DNA from: Phoronis australis
Lineage: Eukaryota > Phoronida > Phoronidae
Assembly: GCA_002633005.1 (NCBI GenBank)
Contig: NMRA01000179.1
Span: 226,214 to 290,213, forward strand
Reading direction: 5' to 3'
Length of the DNA: 64,000 bases
Part shown: one piece after another, positions 13,658 to 25,023 of the stretch
Numbering within the stretch: position 1 is the first letter of the stretch
Layout: each line of letters begins with the position of its first letter
Position numbers and translations under genes: made by a program
Notes under the pieces: model-generated
Seen by the model: only the letters and a program-made list of their open reading frames with translations
Told to the model about the DNA's origin: nothing
Database searches by the model: none

Positions 13658-14258
13658 CACAGTGGGGGATCTAGGATACCATAAGGGGGAGCCCAACACG
13701 GAATTGAGCAAAGCGCAATTGTATCTGCACAGGCGGCCCGAAAGCTCTGGGGCGGGGATATGGACCGCCTGCTCAGAAACTGTATCGGAGGACTAAAAAA
13801 AATAATAAAACGAAAACGGGAACACGATTCCGCCGTGATCTGGGTCTGACCCCCTCCCCCACATTCGCTACCGGTCCTAGTTGCTGAACTCAATATTTCC
13901 TCGCTCTTCGCGCTGTTGCTGTTTCATTTTACTTGCGGCAGNATCTAGGATACCATAAGGGGGAGCCCAACACGTTGCCGCGGGGAATTGAGCAAAGCGC
14001 AATTGTATCTGCACAGGCGGCCCGAAAGCTCTGGGGCGGGGATATGGACCGCCTGCTCAGAAACTGTATCGGAGGACTAAAAAAAATAATAAAAAGAAAA
14101 CGGGAACACGATTCCGCCGTGATCTGGGTCTGACCCCTCCCCCACATCCGCTACCGGTCCTAGTTGCTGAACTCAATATTTCCTCGCTCTTCGCGCTGTT
14201 GTTGTTTCATTTTACTTGCGGCAGCCAAGGGCCCCCTGTCCCCCCTAAATCCGCCTAT
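13658..14258. repeat. GGCGGAT-family miniature element, internally duplicated at an assembly joint
   Basis: Left end CAGTGGGGGATCTAGGATACC; right end CCCCCCTAAATCCGCCTATG. The interior is present twice (13669-13941 and 13943-14224), separated by a single N at 13942. The second copy has about ten extra bases (TTGCCGCGGG). The termini match elements at 23816, 24866, 30918 and 43484. The single N between the copies makes the doubling look like an assembly artefact. Confidence 0.7.
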
Positions 14259-16283
14259 GTTTCATATTGCGAAATTGAAACAGCCAACTAAAAAATGTTA
14301 TAACATCACATTCGATGTTGCCATGTGATGACGTTCAGGCTTTAATAGGAAGTAATTATATTTGTTAGAGACTGTTCTTCTTTTAAAAAGGTTGCTAAGG
14401 TACGTTATTTAAGATACGTAATTTCAATTAATTATCTCTACCAGATTAGACAAAACATGCAGAGATTTATTTCGGTCATCGAACTAATGTGTTGGTACAG
14501 CTAATCGAACTTTTCATGGTAATCAATGTATCGTCAATAAAGAAATTACACGCCTAATAAATTTCTGTGGACACAACCAGTTGCCACACAAAACGTGTGA
14601 AAGGGTAAACGGCTACATGTATGCCAGCCACGCCGAGACGGCAGGCAGCAAAATACCGTTCAGGAAAGAATACGTATTTTAAAGTAAAATACACTTGACT
14701 TAAAGTTTTAGACTAATACTCTAATAAACGTTTTCTGTTGTTCCGGATACGAAATCCTTTATTTTTGTCCACTGATTTTCCGATCTGTTTCATCTCTGAG
14801 AAAGGGTCGTTGTTGCACTATTCCGCATTTGTTTGTGTTCAAAGGCAGTCCAGGATAGTGTTTATAATCGAGCTTGGAACTGAATGCAGGCCTTGTTTCA
14901 CAGGTTCACCAGTTCCACTGAAGCTCAGTATAAACATCAACAAACTTTGATTGAAAAATAGTCAATTAATTATAAAATGCTTTTAATCAAACAAAAGTGC
15001 TCTTAAACATTCATTCAGAAAATGATATGCCGTGATAAGTTTGTTTGTCCTATTCATTTAGCAACGCCAACGCTTAGATACTACTACAAACGCCGATAAC
15101 ATTTCTAATTGTTCGACCCCTTGAGAAGAGGTGTCGCCTATACGCATATTCAGATTGAAAAAAAAAATGTGCCTAAAATCAAACTTCCACAAAAATATGA
15201 AAATTGCATTGCAAACTAAGGGTTCCCAGATAGCTAAGTCGAAATTTGGACGTGCAACGATTTAGGACTGCTCCGGGGGGCAATCACATTTGCTTGAGCT
15301 AAACCATGATTGTCACGTGACTTCTCTTGTTTAGATATCAATGGTAACGACCGGTTCAAATCGATAGGATTCACGCTGACTATTAATATCATAAATACGA
15401 TCGCTGGTCATCAACACTTCTAGCCGAACCACAGCTGATGTATGTAGCTAAGGAGACCACCCCACGAACCTGAGGTTGCCGGAGTTACAGTGAGGTACCT
15501 GGCCGTGTCACTGCGACATTGTCGTACTTCAAGAATTTCTTAATCAATGAAATGAAACTGGTGAATTGAGCAGACAATTGTGTTTTGGAGCTGAATACCA
15601 CTGTAGCCGGACTGAAGAACCAAATCGAAGAACGAGTGAGTGAGCCCAGGACAATTGCAAACTCAGAAATTACGTCTACAGGGTCTTAGTGAGAAACGGT
15701 TTGATACCAAATTTCATATTACAGTAAGTAGTCTTAATCAACATTAGGTTTTGACTGGTAACTCTGAAGAGACACGGAAATGAAATTAGAGGAAATGAGA
15801 TAGATGTCTGATTAATCCCTAGACACTGACAAACTATTGCCTGCTCATGGGAGTGAGCACCAGCTCCAAACTGAGCGATTTGCTCTCGTGCAAACCGTAC
15901 AGAATGTCCTGAAACTGGAACTAAAATCCGATTTTTGTTATAACTTATCCCTGCACACTACTTGTCAACCTTTCGTCAGATTATATGATATTTACTTTGA
16001 TTTTAGTCAAATAGAATTGTGTAATCGGTATTTTTATCTTAGCTTAGTGATGTACTTTAGGCGCATACGCAGTAAGTAAATACAGCCCATAAAGTATTAA
16101 AGTGATCCACCAGCTTAGTAGGCCCCCATTGAGACTGTCCCTGTCCATTAGAAAATTGTTATGAATTCGACTGCTCTGAAAAAGCACAGCAATCTTGCTG
16201 CCGTTTCCTCCCAAGCCCAGAAATTATGACTACTGGGGAAATGTTGAGACCATTTTGCTGTAATCAAGGCCTAAATCGGCAAA

Positions 16284-16804
16284 AATATTTTTGACACTAG
16301 GAAGGCAGGTTTGTAGTATCATTCGTTGGTTCATCATAAGACTGCGTTACGTATATATGTGGTTGTTTACTTTTGAAAGTAGTTTTTTCAAAAATTAGAA
16401 TTGCCTCAGTGATAATATTTCCGAAATATTTAAAATGATTTTAAACTTGAGAAAATTAAAGGAGTTGTTGACCATGTAGTCACGCAGTAAACCATCAGCA
16501 TCCCATGCGCGGCATGACTAAGTGCCACACATGTCTGCAAATTTTGTGATTTTATTACTTCGAGAAGTTTACACTGTAAACCTCGTAACATTGACTTGGC
16601 AAACTCAACTTAGAACATTTCCGGAACACTATATTGCGAGTCATTAGTGCAATTTGACGCAACCCATAGCACCGTTTATACAAGAGGTCAAACACCAGCT
16701 ACACCGAAAGTATTGATATTTGTGCACTTTGATTAAACCAAGACGACGGAGTGGCCCGCCTTTCAACAGCTACCAAGAGTGTGGGTGGATGGGGGAAAGG
16801 GGGG
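16284..16804. repeat. Copy 1 of a 521-bp direct duplication flanking an N gap
   Basis: The segment is repeated at 17102-17622 at a constant offset of 818 bases with only a few substitutions (for example GTTACGTATA versus GTTACATATA). Copy 1 ends exactly at the gap and copy 2 begins exactly after it. This is the pattern expected when two haplotypes of one locus are placed side by side. Confidence 0.9.
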
Positions 16805-17101
16805 NNNNNNNNNNNNNNNNNNNNNNNNNNNNNNNNNNNNNNNNNNNNNNNNNNNNNNNNNNNNNNNNNNNNNNNNNNNNNNNNNNNNNNNNNNNNNNNN
16901 NNNNNNNNNNNNNNNNNNNNNNNNNNNNNNNNNNNNNNNNNNNNNNNNNNNNNNNNNNNNNNNNNNNNNNNNNNNNNNNNNNNNNNNNNNNNNNNNNNNN
17001 NNNNNNNNNNNNNNNNNNNNNNNNNNNNNNNNNNNNNNNNNNNNNNNNNNNNNNNNNNNNNNNNNNNNNNNNNNNNNNNNNNNNNNNNNNNNNNNNNNNN
17101 N
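16805..17101. other. Assembly gap (297 N)
   Basis: A run of undetermined bases between two near-identical direct copies. Any reading frame through it is meaningless. Confidence 0.99.
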
Positions 17102-17622
17102 AATATTTTTGACACTAGGAAGGCAGGTTTGTAGTATCATTCGTTGGTTCATCATAAGACTGCGTTACATATATATGTGGTTGTTTACTTTTGAAAGTAG
17201 TTTTTTCAAAAATTAGAATTGCCTCAGTGATAATATTTCCGAAATATTTAAAATGATTTTAAACTTGAGAAAATTAAAGGAGTTGTTGACCATGTAGTCA
17301 CGCAGCAAACCATCAGCATCCCATGCGCGGCATGACTAAGTGCCACACATGTCTGCAAATTTTGTGATTTTATTACTTCGAGAAGTTTACACTGTAAACC
17401 TTGTAACATTGACTTGGCAAACTCAACTTAGAACGTTTCCGGAACACTATATTGCGAGTCATTAGTGCAATTTGACGCAACCCATAGCACCGTTTATACA
17501 AGAGGTCAAACACCAGCTACACCGAAAGTATTGATATTTGTGCACTTTGATTAAACCAAGACGACGAAGTGGCCCGCCTTTCAACAGCTACCAAGAGTGT
17601 GGGTGGATGGGGGAAAGGGGGG
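17102..17622. repeat. Copy 2 of the 521-bp direct duplication
   Basis: Partner of 16284-16804. After 17622 the sequence continues without interruption (AGGGGTTAATTGGGCG), so this copy is the one joined to downstream sequence. Confidence 0.9.
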
Positions 17623-18950
17623 AGGGGTTAATTGGGCGTTGACCTTTGCCGTTTCTTTCAATAGTGACAGTGCTGACTGATTGCAAACCGGATGGCTCTC
17701 AACGTTCTGTAGAGACAACATACTACAGTATATTCTGAATGTCCCAAACCGTTTTGTCTGATCATGCTGCATGATGCCTAGGGTCCAAATATGGCCAATA
17801 TTTCACATGCCATTATGATTAGCCGCTGCATGACATCACATGCGAATCATGTTTGACGTATGCGCGTAAATGCCGAAAAAGTACTTTATAATTCGAAAGC
17901 AATTAAAAGTCGGTGATACGTAGATGTGAATATACAACTAAATACATTAATAGTAATTTTCAGTTATATGGCAACCGACCCATCTTTGCGGCCACAGTTC
18001 ATTTGCCGTACTGTTATGCAGGCAACACCGAAGAGTAAATTCAGTAAATAATTGCTTTGGAACCAAATGTAAATCGAGAAGTACACCCTCTTGGGCATAC
18101 ATTTCGAAGTGACGAAGATACGCTCGGATGTGTCAATATTCACGGTGGAGTGAACTCGCGTGCAAATTGAGGCCAACTGACTCTATACACTAGGCACACG
18201 TCTCACGACCAGGGACTGGAGGAGAAACAGTAGGCGACTAGGAGAAACGAGAAACTAAAGTAGGTGGCGAACACCGGAAAGAGGGTGATGACCGGGAAAG
18301 AGGAATTCTTCTACGTAGGTTTAGTATATTTGGGTGAAGTTCTGTCACATGCTCAAGCGAACTGCCTTCGCAATGCCAAGTCTAGATACGCCTGTAATAC
18401 AAGGCCTTTGAAACCCGATAATAGAAGAAAATATATAATCATTCCTAAAAAACTGACTTCCTTGAACAACTACATGACTAAATGTATGCGTATTGTTTTA
18501 ACCACTTGGCTGTTTCTGAGTCATAAAATTGGCGAATTTAATGCCGGCAAACTAACAGAAATGTGATACTGTAATCATTGCACATAGCTTGGAACGAAGG
18601 TCCATGAAATTGTGCAATAGAGACTGATTCATTTGCTTGCGTTTGGCTGATCATTGCGTGATAGATTGTTTTTTTATTGTTAAAATGACGTGCGAAACTT
18701 CATCAGTCAATATCAAGTTCATATCACAGTGTCGCCATATATCGATCAATATTAAAACAATGGCAAACCTATTACAATAAGTTGTATGAAAATTGTCAAC
18801 TTCATATCAGGCAGTTTAATTAACAAGCGAAAAGATGAGGAGTCTATAGAAAACGTCAAGCTCATGGTTTGGGTTATCCGAACAATCATGCTGATTGAAA
18901 GCCACAGGGTGACGTACGTAACAGACAATACCCACTCTTGCCATGTTGTA

Positions 18951-19105
18951 CAGACCAGGTAGAGTTCAGTAACGCTAGGATCTCGCAAAAAAGCAAGACT
19001 TCGCGAGATGAAGTGAGATATTGCCGTGCATTTTAAATGAGAACACGTGATTTTGGTTTGATTTTAGCGAGGTCCTAGCGTTACTGAAGTCTACCCTGGT
19101 TTCTG
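18951..19105. repeat. Miniature inverted-repeat element with CTAGCGTTACT termini
   Basis: Imperfect terminal inverted repeats of nearly 40 bp: the left arm contains TTCAGTAACGCTAGGATCTCGC and the right arm GCGAGGTCCTAGCGTTACTGAAG, bracketing about 80 bp. No coding capacity. A related copy lies at 58528-58622, so this is a dispersed non-autonomous DNA element. Confidence 0.85.
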
Positions 19106-22100
19106 TTTCAAGAAACTACCCCAGTGACATAGTTTACGATGCAAATACCTCAATCCGCACGCGCATAATAGAAAAGTCATTGACGACGAAAATAAATATG
19201 TGAGTTGAGACTTGGGATTCCATTTCCGTTGTCGGATAAATGTCACATCGTCACGATGGGAACGTGTAGTCTCCGATGTATAAATCTATTAATGTAGTCT
19301 TGTGAGTGCGGAATACGTCTCAGGATCGTAGGAAAAGAGGTTGTGTCTGGCCTGGCCGGGGGTACACACGTCCGGTATACAAGTGGGGTCCACTTGTATA
19401 TATGGAACGTGCTGCTCTGATGACTAACTCTCTCAGCCATATTCCCTAGGAAAGATTCACTTTTGTGGTTGGAATCTTTAGAAAGGGTCCATTTTGTGCA
19501 ATAGAGCTGTAAATTTGGAATTTTGTTTTTATTATTTTTGACAAGAATATAATGCGACGGGGTTTTTACTTGATTTTAATTCAATAAGCAAAGCATTTTG
19601 TAGGGTAACGCTAAGGGAACCCTCTATGAAAGGGTAGTTTTGTCTTAGTGGCTCCCCATAAATGGGCCCCTTTAAACGTTCTTACTTTCTAAAGGTGGGT
19701 TTCTTTCTTGTCGACTCTTTCAAAGGATGGGTTTATATGTAATTTCCCAACAGACCATCACCTCAGATTACAGGCTAGACAAGTATCCCCCGAGCTGTCT
19801 GGGTACCTGTAGAAACTGCGTGTCTACGCCCAAGACTTAACGAGTGCTTGTTTAATTGGTAGAAAAAGGTCATCGACAGATGGTGGACTTCTAGTGTATT
19901 GCAAACATTCCGTCTTCGAAGGATACGAATCTCCTGAGTGCTCACTTACATGTACGGACCAAAACACTGTGACAAATTAAAATCATGTCCGATCGCATTT
20001 ACTTTTCTCAACTGCTTCATGACTTACTGCACTGAGAGAAAGTCGGTGTAAGGTAAAATTTGCGGGCTATTTTTAATATGTATAACGTCAGTCTTTAGCC
20101 ATATTATGATACTGGTATAGTTATAGTGCTTAATCTTCGAATTTTACGTGTAATTTTCTAAATGGAAATGTGTTATAGGGACATTTTACTCAATTGAAAT
20201 GTATCTTACGTCCCTTTAAGTGAGACAGTTCGATTTAAAATTCGCAGAGGAAAGTTTGACGCTTCGGAATTTGAAATGCAAATTTAACTTGTTATCAAAG
20301 CATTAGTGCAATTGAACATGACACGAAGCGCCTTCTAGATGTGTCTATAACTCGATGCTAATAAATATTTCCACGAATTCAAAATTGCATATTGGTATTC
20401 AAATTTGCAATTTCGAATTCGTCGAAATGTTTATTATTGTATTCAAATTACATTTGGCCGTATATTGAATGTATATGATAAAGCGGAACGTACATGTACC
20501 TGCAGCTCGTCTGAGTCAGTGGATGGGACGATCCAGGTAGTACCGTTTATCATTCAACGAACAAGTCTTTGTTAAAGGGACGTTATCGGCTTTAATGCCA
20601 AAACGGTATGTTTGGGGGATTATTATCGGATAGGATAGACTTTTAAAGCAACGAAACAACGACATTACGTTCTGTATAGGTGATTTTGTTACGTTAGTTT
20701 TCGCCGTAGTCCTACCAGACATACGTTGAAGCCAAGGCCCACCACTTGAATACGCTAAAACTACATGAAGTGAGATTTAGCTCCGCTAATAGAGATCATG
20801 GAAGTTGTAAGTTCGACTGACCGCACCGACACTGATCTCAGAAATTACCTTTCTCACTGATAATGTCTCTTCAACTTGTTGGTGTTCGATAAAAATGTGG
20901 CGACAGAACAAAGAAAACGGGGTTAAATGCGTATTAAACACCCCGTGGCACTCATATTTCTACCTACGCTACATGTTTAATCAATCGACATAAATAACGC
21001 AGTGTTTTGTCGTTTCATTGCCATTTTATTGCCTATTTTACCGTAAACAAGTGCATGCGCCGATGTGGCTTGCATCAGACGAGTGCATGCCATGGTCGGG
21101 TCGACTGCATGGAACACCTGAGCGAAACTCATGAACTAACACCAGCCTATGTAAACCGCTTGATGAAACGTTTTCGGGTCGTGATGGAATAATAATTTTG
21201 TACTTTATGGAAGTCAATTTTTGAGTAAAGAGAAACTCTGTAAAGGGAAAATATCCTAGGGGGGGAGGGGGGAGCCCCCCATTTGGCGAAGCAGGCAAAA
21301 AGGTTCGCCTCTGAGAGACAAAAAGTCTAATAAACATGCGCCAACGCGCAATTCACAGTGGTGCTCCCGTTTTTTTTAGTCCGCCCCTTCTTTTGTTACC
21401 AAAAGGTCCACAAAGTCAGAAATTCGAGCCCCCATAATGAAGGCTGGGTGCGCGCATGTTATCGGCTAGGACAGTTATTTTCTAAGATTAGTCTTATTGC
21501 GGATTCGATCCTCCAACCTTCGCTGTCGCAGCCGAAATCGGAGCTAAATCCCACTCAATAAAAGGCAGGGTTATGGTTTTGTAAACCGCTATTTACTAAC
21601 TAAAGCATTAATTCGCATTGCAGATGTGTGTAAGGTAACATTTGTCTTGCCTTCGTTAGAGTTATGGAAGTTTGCAATGCTCCGGATTGGGCTAAACATT
21701 TAAAAGCACAAAAACACAAAGGATGGTGCTACTTTATATCTCCATTGGCAACTAATAACTTCAAGAAGTCTATCCCATCCAGCAGTAATCCACAAAGTCG
21801 CGTTTGGTCTGCCTTCAAGGTTGTGTAGGACCTTAGACAAATGTCCACATTTGGTTAACTTCGGAACATCCTCTCTCACAAATGGCCAATAGGAATGATG
21901 TAAAACCCTCAGATCCACTGTTCTCCAAAACAGTGTTAGGAAATGCCTTTAAAATTTTACACGTTTGCACGAGGGTCATTCAAAATATGACTGATGATTT
22001 CCATCATGAAAAAACTTCGAACTTGTCTTCCATAAAAACGATCTGAAAGCAAAACGACATTTTAGAAAACTGTAACACCGTTTTTCAGATTTCGTCTGAA

Positions 22101-22701
22101 AATTTGTACCAAATAAAATCTGCTCATACTATTGATACCAATGTACGGTTTTTTTATTACACTTTACTAAATAGATGGCCTCGATTCACCCAGTTATTGT
22201 GGTTTGATAAAGAGACAAACATCAAATTGCACAGGCTTTCTTCTTGAGGGAAATACAATTTGTACCGAGTTTAGATTAATGGTCTCAGAAATGGCTGATC
22301 GGACTCGTATGAAACTTATAGATACTAGACTTTATGTACTGTTCTATAAAACATTGCTATGAATTGCTTGTAAAATGTTACACTTGTGTATGAGGGGCTA
22401 TCCAACTATGACTGATGTTTTTTCGAAGCAAAACGATAGTTTGGAAAATTGTAAACCCGTTTTTTTAGATCTCATCTGTACATTTGTACTAAATAAACAC
22501 CGGTCGTTTTATTGGTAGCGTTGTTTTGTTGAATCTACCTTTTCTTTTTACTAAACCTAACTTAAAGACGTGGTCACGGGTGATCCTATTGAGGTCAATT
22601 TGGTAAGAAGCCAAACACCAAATTCTGCCGGGGCTTTCTACTCTGAGAAAATTTATTACTTTTAATGAGTTAAAATCTATAGTTGTGTAGTTATTTGACT
22701 A

Positions 22702-22844
22702 GGCCCTGCGCGACCGTAACATGCGCTGGTACTGGACAGACCTAGCTGTTAATAAGGCCCTGCGCGACCGTAACGTGCGCTGGTACTGGACAGACCTAGC
22801 TGTTAATAAGGCCCTGCGCGACCGTAACATGCGCTGGTACTGGA
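22702..22844. repeat. 54-bp tandem repeat, about 2.6 copies
   Basis: Copies begin GGCCCTGCGCGACCGTAAC at 22702, 22756 and 22810, exactly 54 bp apart and almost identical. Because 54 is a multiple of three, the array stays open in one plus frame (18-residue unit with RWYWTDLAVNKALRDRN), but neighbouring sequence gives no gene support. The unit is more GC-rich than its surroundings. Confidence 0.95.
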
Positions 22845-23815
22845 CTGCCATTTTGAAAATAACTGTCTATATTACTGGAAATTCAAATTTCTGGTGTTTT
22901 GAAATACATGAGGATGCCACTTATCGTGTTCTTTATTAAATGTGGCGTCAGGTTACACGTATACGAGCACCTCATGATGCATTCTATATTGAAGTCAGTT
23001 ATTGAACTAGTACTGAAACATATTGGATAGTTAGTCGTTATAATTCGTACCGGAGGGGTTTAGACGAACAATGAATTCGTTGTAGTCGCCGTTTTTTAAT
23101 TGCATTGAAGAAAGGTTTTTGATTTGTCTGCGCAAATAAATTATATTTTCTTTTCCTCATTCCAAAACCATTGCGTAGATATCGCTGTTTGCTGAAACGA
23201 AAAAAATCTTTACTTCTCTGGGGAGGCTATGTAAACATATTTCTGTGACCATCAGTAACCACGGACAATTTGAAGTCCGTTACTTCCATTTTGTGAGTTG
23301 ATTGAGCCTACACTTATTGTGTGGACGCACTATACAACACGCGCTTCCGGATCGTTAAACTCTTTTAATATTGAAGTTGACACGCAGTTACTGGTTTATA
23401 TTAAAAAGACGCATTATATAACGCTGGCTGCGAATGGATCTGTGTACTGAATAGCTTAGGAATAGGCTTGCACCTGGTCGGTAATTAGGTGAGGAAAATT
23501 GTAGCATATAATACTAAATTCTACGTAAGCACAATCGGTTCCGAAAAAGTTCTGCATTATGCGACAATGATTGACCTAGCCTAATCATTACCAAGGTGTA
23601 GCGAACCCTTTCCTTCTGCGCATAAAAACAACGTTTGATTTGGACCAGTCATCGTCATAAAATCCGTGTAGTCCTGATTCTTACACTGATTAGAGATGAT
23701 TTCATGACTCGATAAGAAGTGAATATTGTTACCTACAAGGCTTATTGAGCCAGTTTCTTGTCACGTTTTAGTCGGTAGTTTCAATCCCTATTTATTGTTT
23801 CAGTAGCTAGTTTCA

Positions 23816-23937
23816 CATAGGTGGATCCAGGGGTCCAAGGGGGTCTGGACCCCCCTTTAATTTTAGTGATATCAAATCTAGATTTTTCAAAGTGTTGAAT
23901 TAGATCCTCCTTTTAAAAATCCTGGACCTGCCCCTGG
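23816..23937. repeat. GGCGGAT-family miniature element
   Basis: Left end ATAGGTGGATCCAGGGG and right end CCTGGACCTGCCCCTGG form an imperfect inverted repeat. The core TTTTAGTGATATCAA, with TCTAGA next to it, is shared with the element at 30918-31072. Non-coding, dispersed. Confidence 0.8.
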
Positions 23938-24865
23938 TTTCAGTCGCTATGTATAGTTGAGTCGCTTTGTCCAGTCGCTAGTTTCATCCGCCGAAGCAGT
24001 GCAGTCAGCATAGGAATTACCCGCGTTTTTTAAACGCAAATATTAAATATTTAAACAGTGAATAAAAAAGCGATTAGTTTCTATTAAACTAGGAAGAGAA
24101 TTGCTTCGGACATCTGAACTTGGTTGGTGAGCATCCATGCTGAACTAAGATACGGGATTTTTTCTAGTCCTTCACGTCATTTTCTACAACGTCCTTGGAA
24201 AGTAAATACACACCCCGGGGTCAGTTATGAGCACGAGAAAATGAATCTCCAAGATAACTAGGATCTGAAAGTTTTATTAAAAGGGTTGTTTTTTCCCATC
24301 ACTGACGGATCTCGGAATCCAACCAACAATCTCAGCTGTCTCATCGGCTGGCGTAACTAACCTCCACTTCATTGGTAAATGACGGCCTTGAATACTGCAG
24401 AATGGCTAGCAGACAACACAGCGAGAATTGGCGAGACGTAGTAAATCACAGCACCACGGACTTTGTGTTGTTTTATAACTCATATCAAAGTTAATAAACT
24501 TAATAACACTGAACATAACTAATAACCTAATAACAATAATCATAACTAATAACTTAACAGTAATCACCTAACTGCGTTTTCCTGTCGTATAACTGACAAT
24601 GTTAATTTGAACATTTCTTTTGCAAGAAGAATTAGAATAAGCCCTGCGTGTTACGTTTTGGAAAACTATTCACTTGTTACCAAAAGTCAACTTCTCCGAC
24701 ATATTTTAATTAACACACAGTAACTTTTTGTGAAAAAAACTACCATATTTCATCTGTCTGATACAATCAAACAAGTTTTTAACGCTCTTTAGCTTAGCAA
24801 AACAAACCCTATAACAAAAATGCGTGTTCTTTAGAGTTAGGGTGGTTCAATTATGAATTCATATT

Positions 24866-25023
24866 CAGTGGCGGATTTAGAGGGGGACCAAGGGGGCCAT
24901 GCCCCCCCAAAAAATTCTCCCAGATTCCATTTTGCAGTACGGGGGTGCGAATGTTTGACGGGCAAAATCCTGGCTAATACTCTGCCCTGGTTCCTCTAAC
25001 TAAAAAACTTGGATCCGCCCCTG
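24866..25023. repeat. GGCGGAT-family miniature element with possible target duplication
   Basis: Starts CAGTGGCGGATTTAGAGG and ends CTTGGATCCGCCCCTG, an imperfect terminal inverted repeat over 158 bp. ATATT flanks both ends and could be the target-site duplication. The interior has C and G runs and no ORF. Same terminal family as 13658, 23816, 30918 and 43484. Confidence 0.85.
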
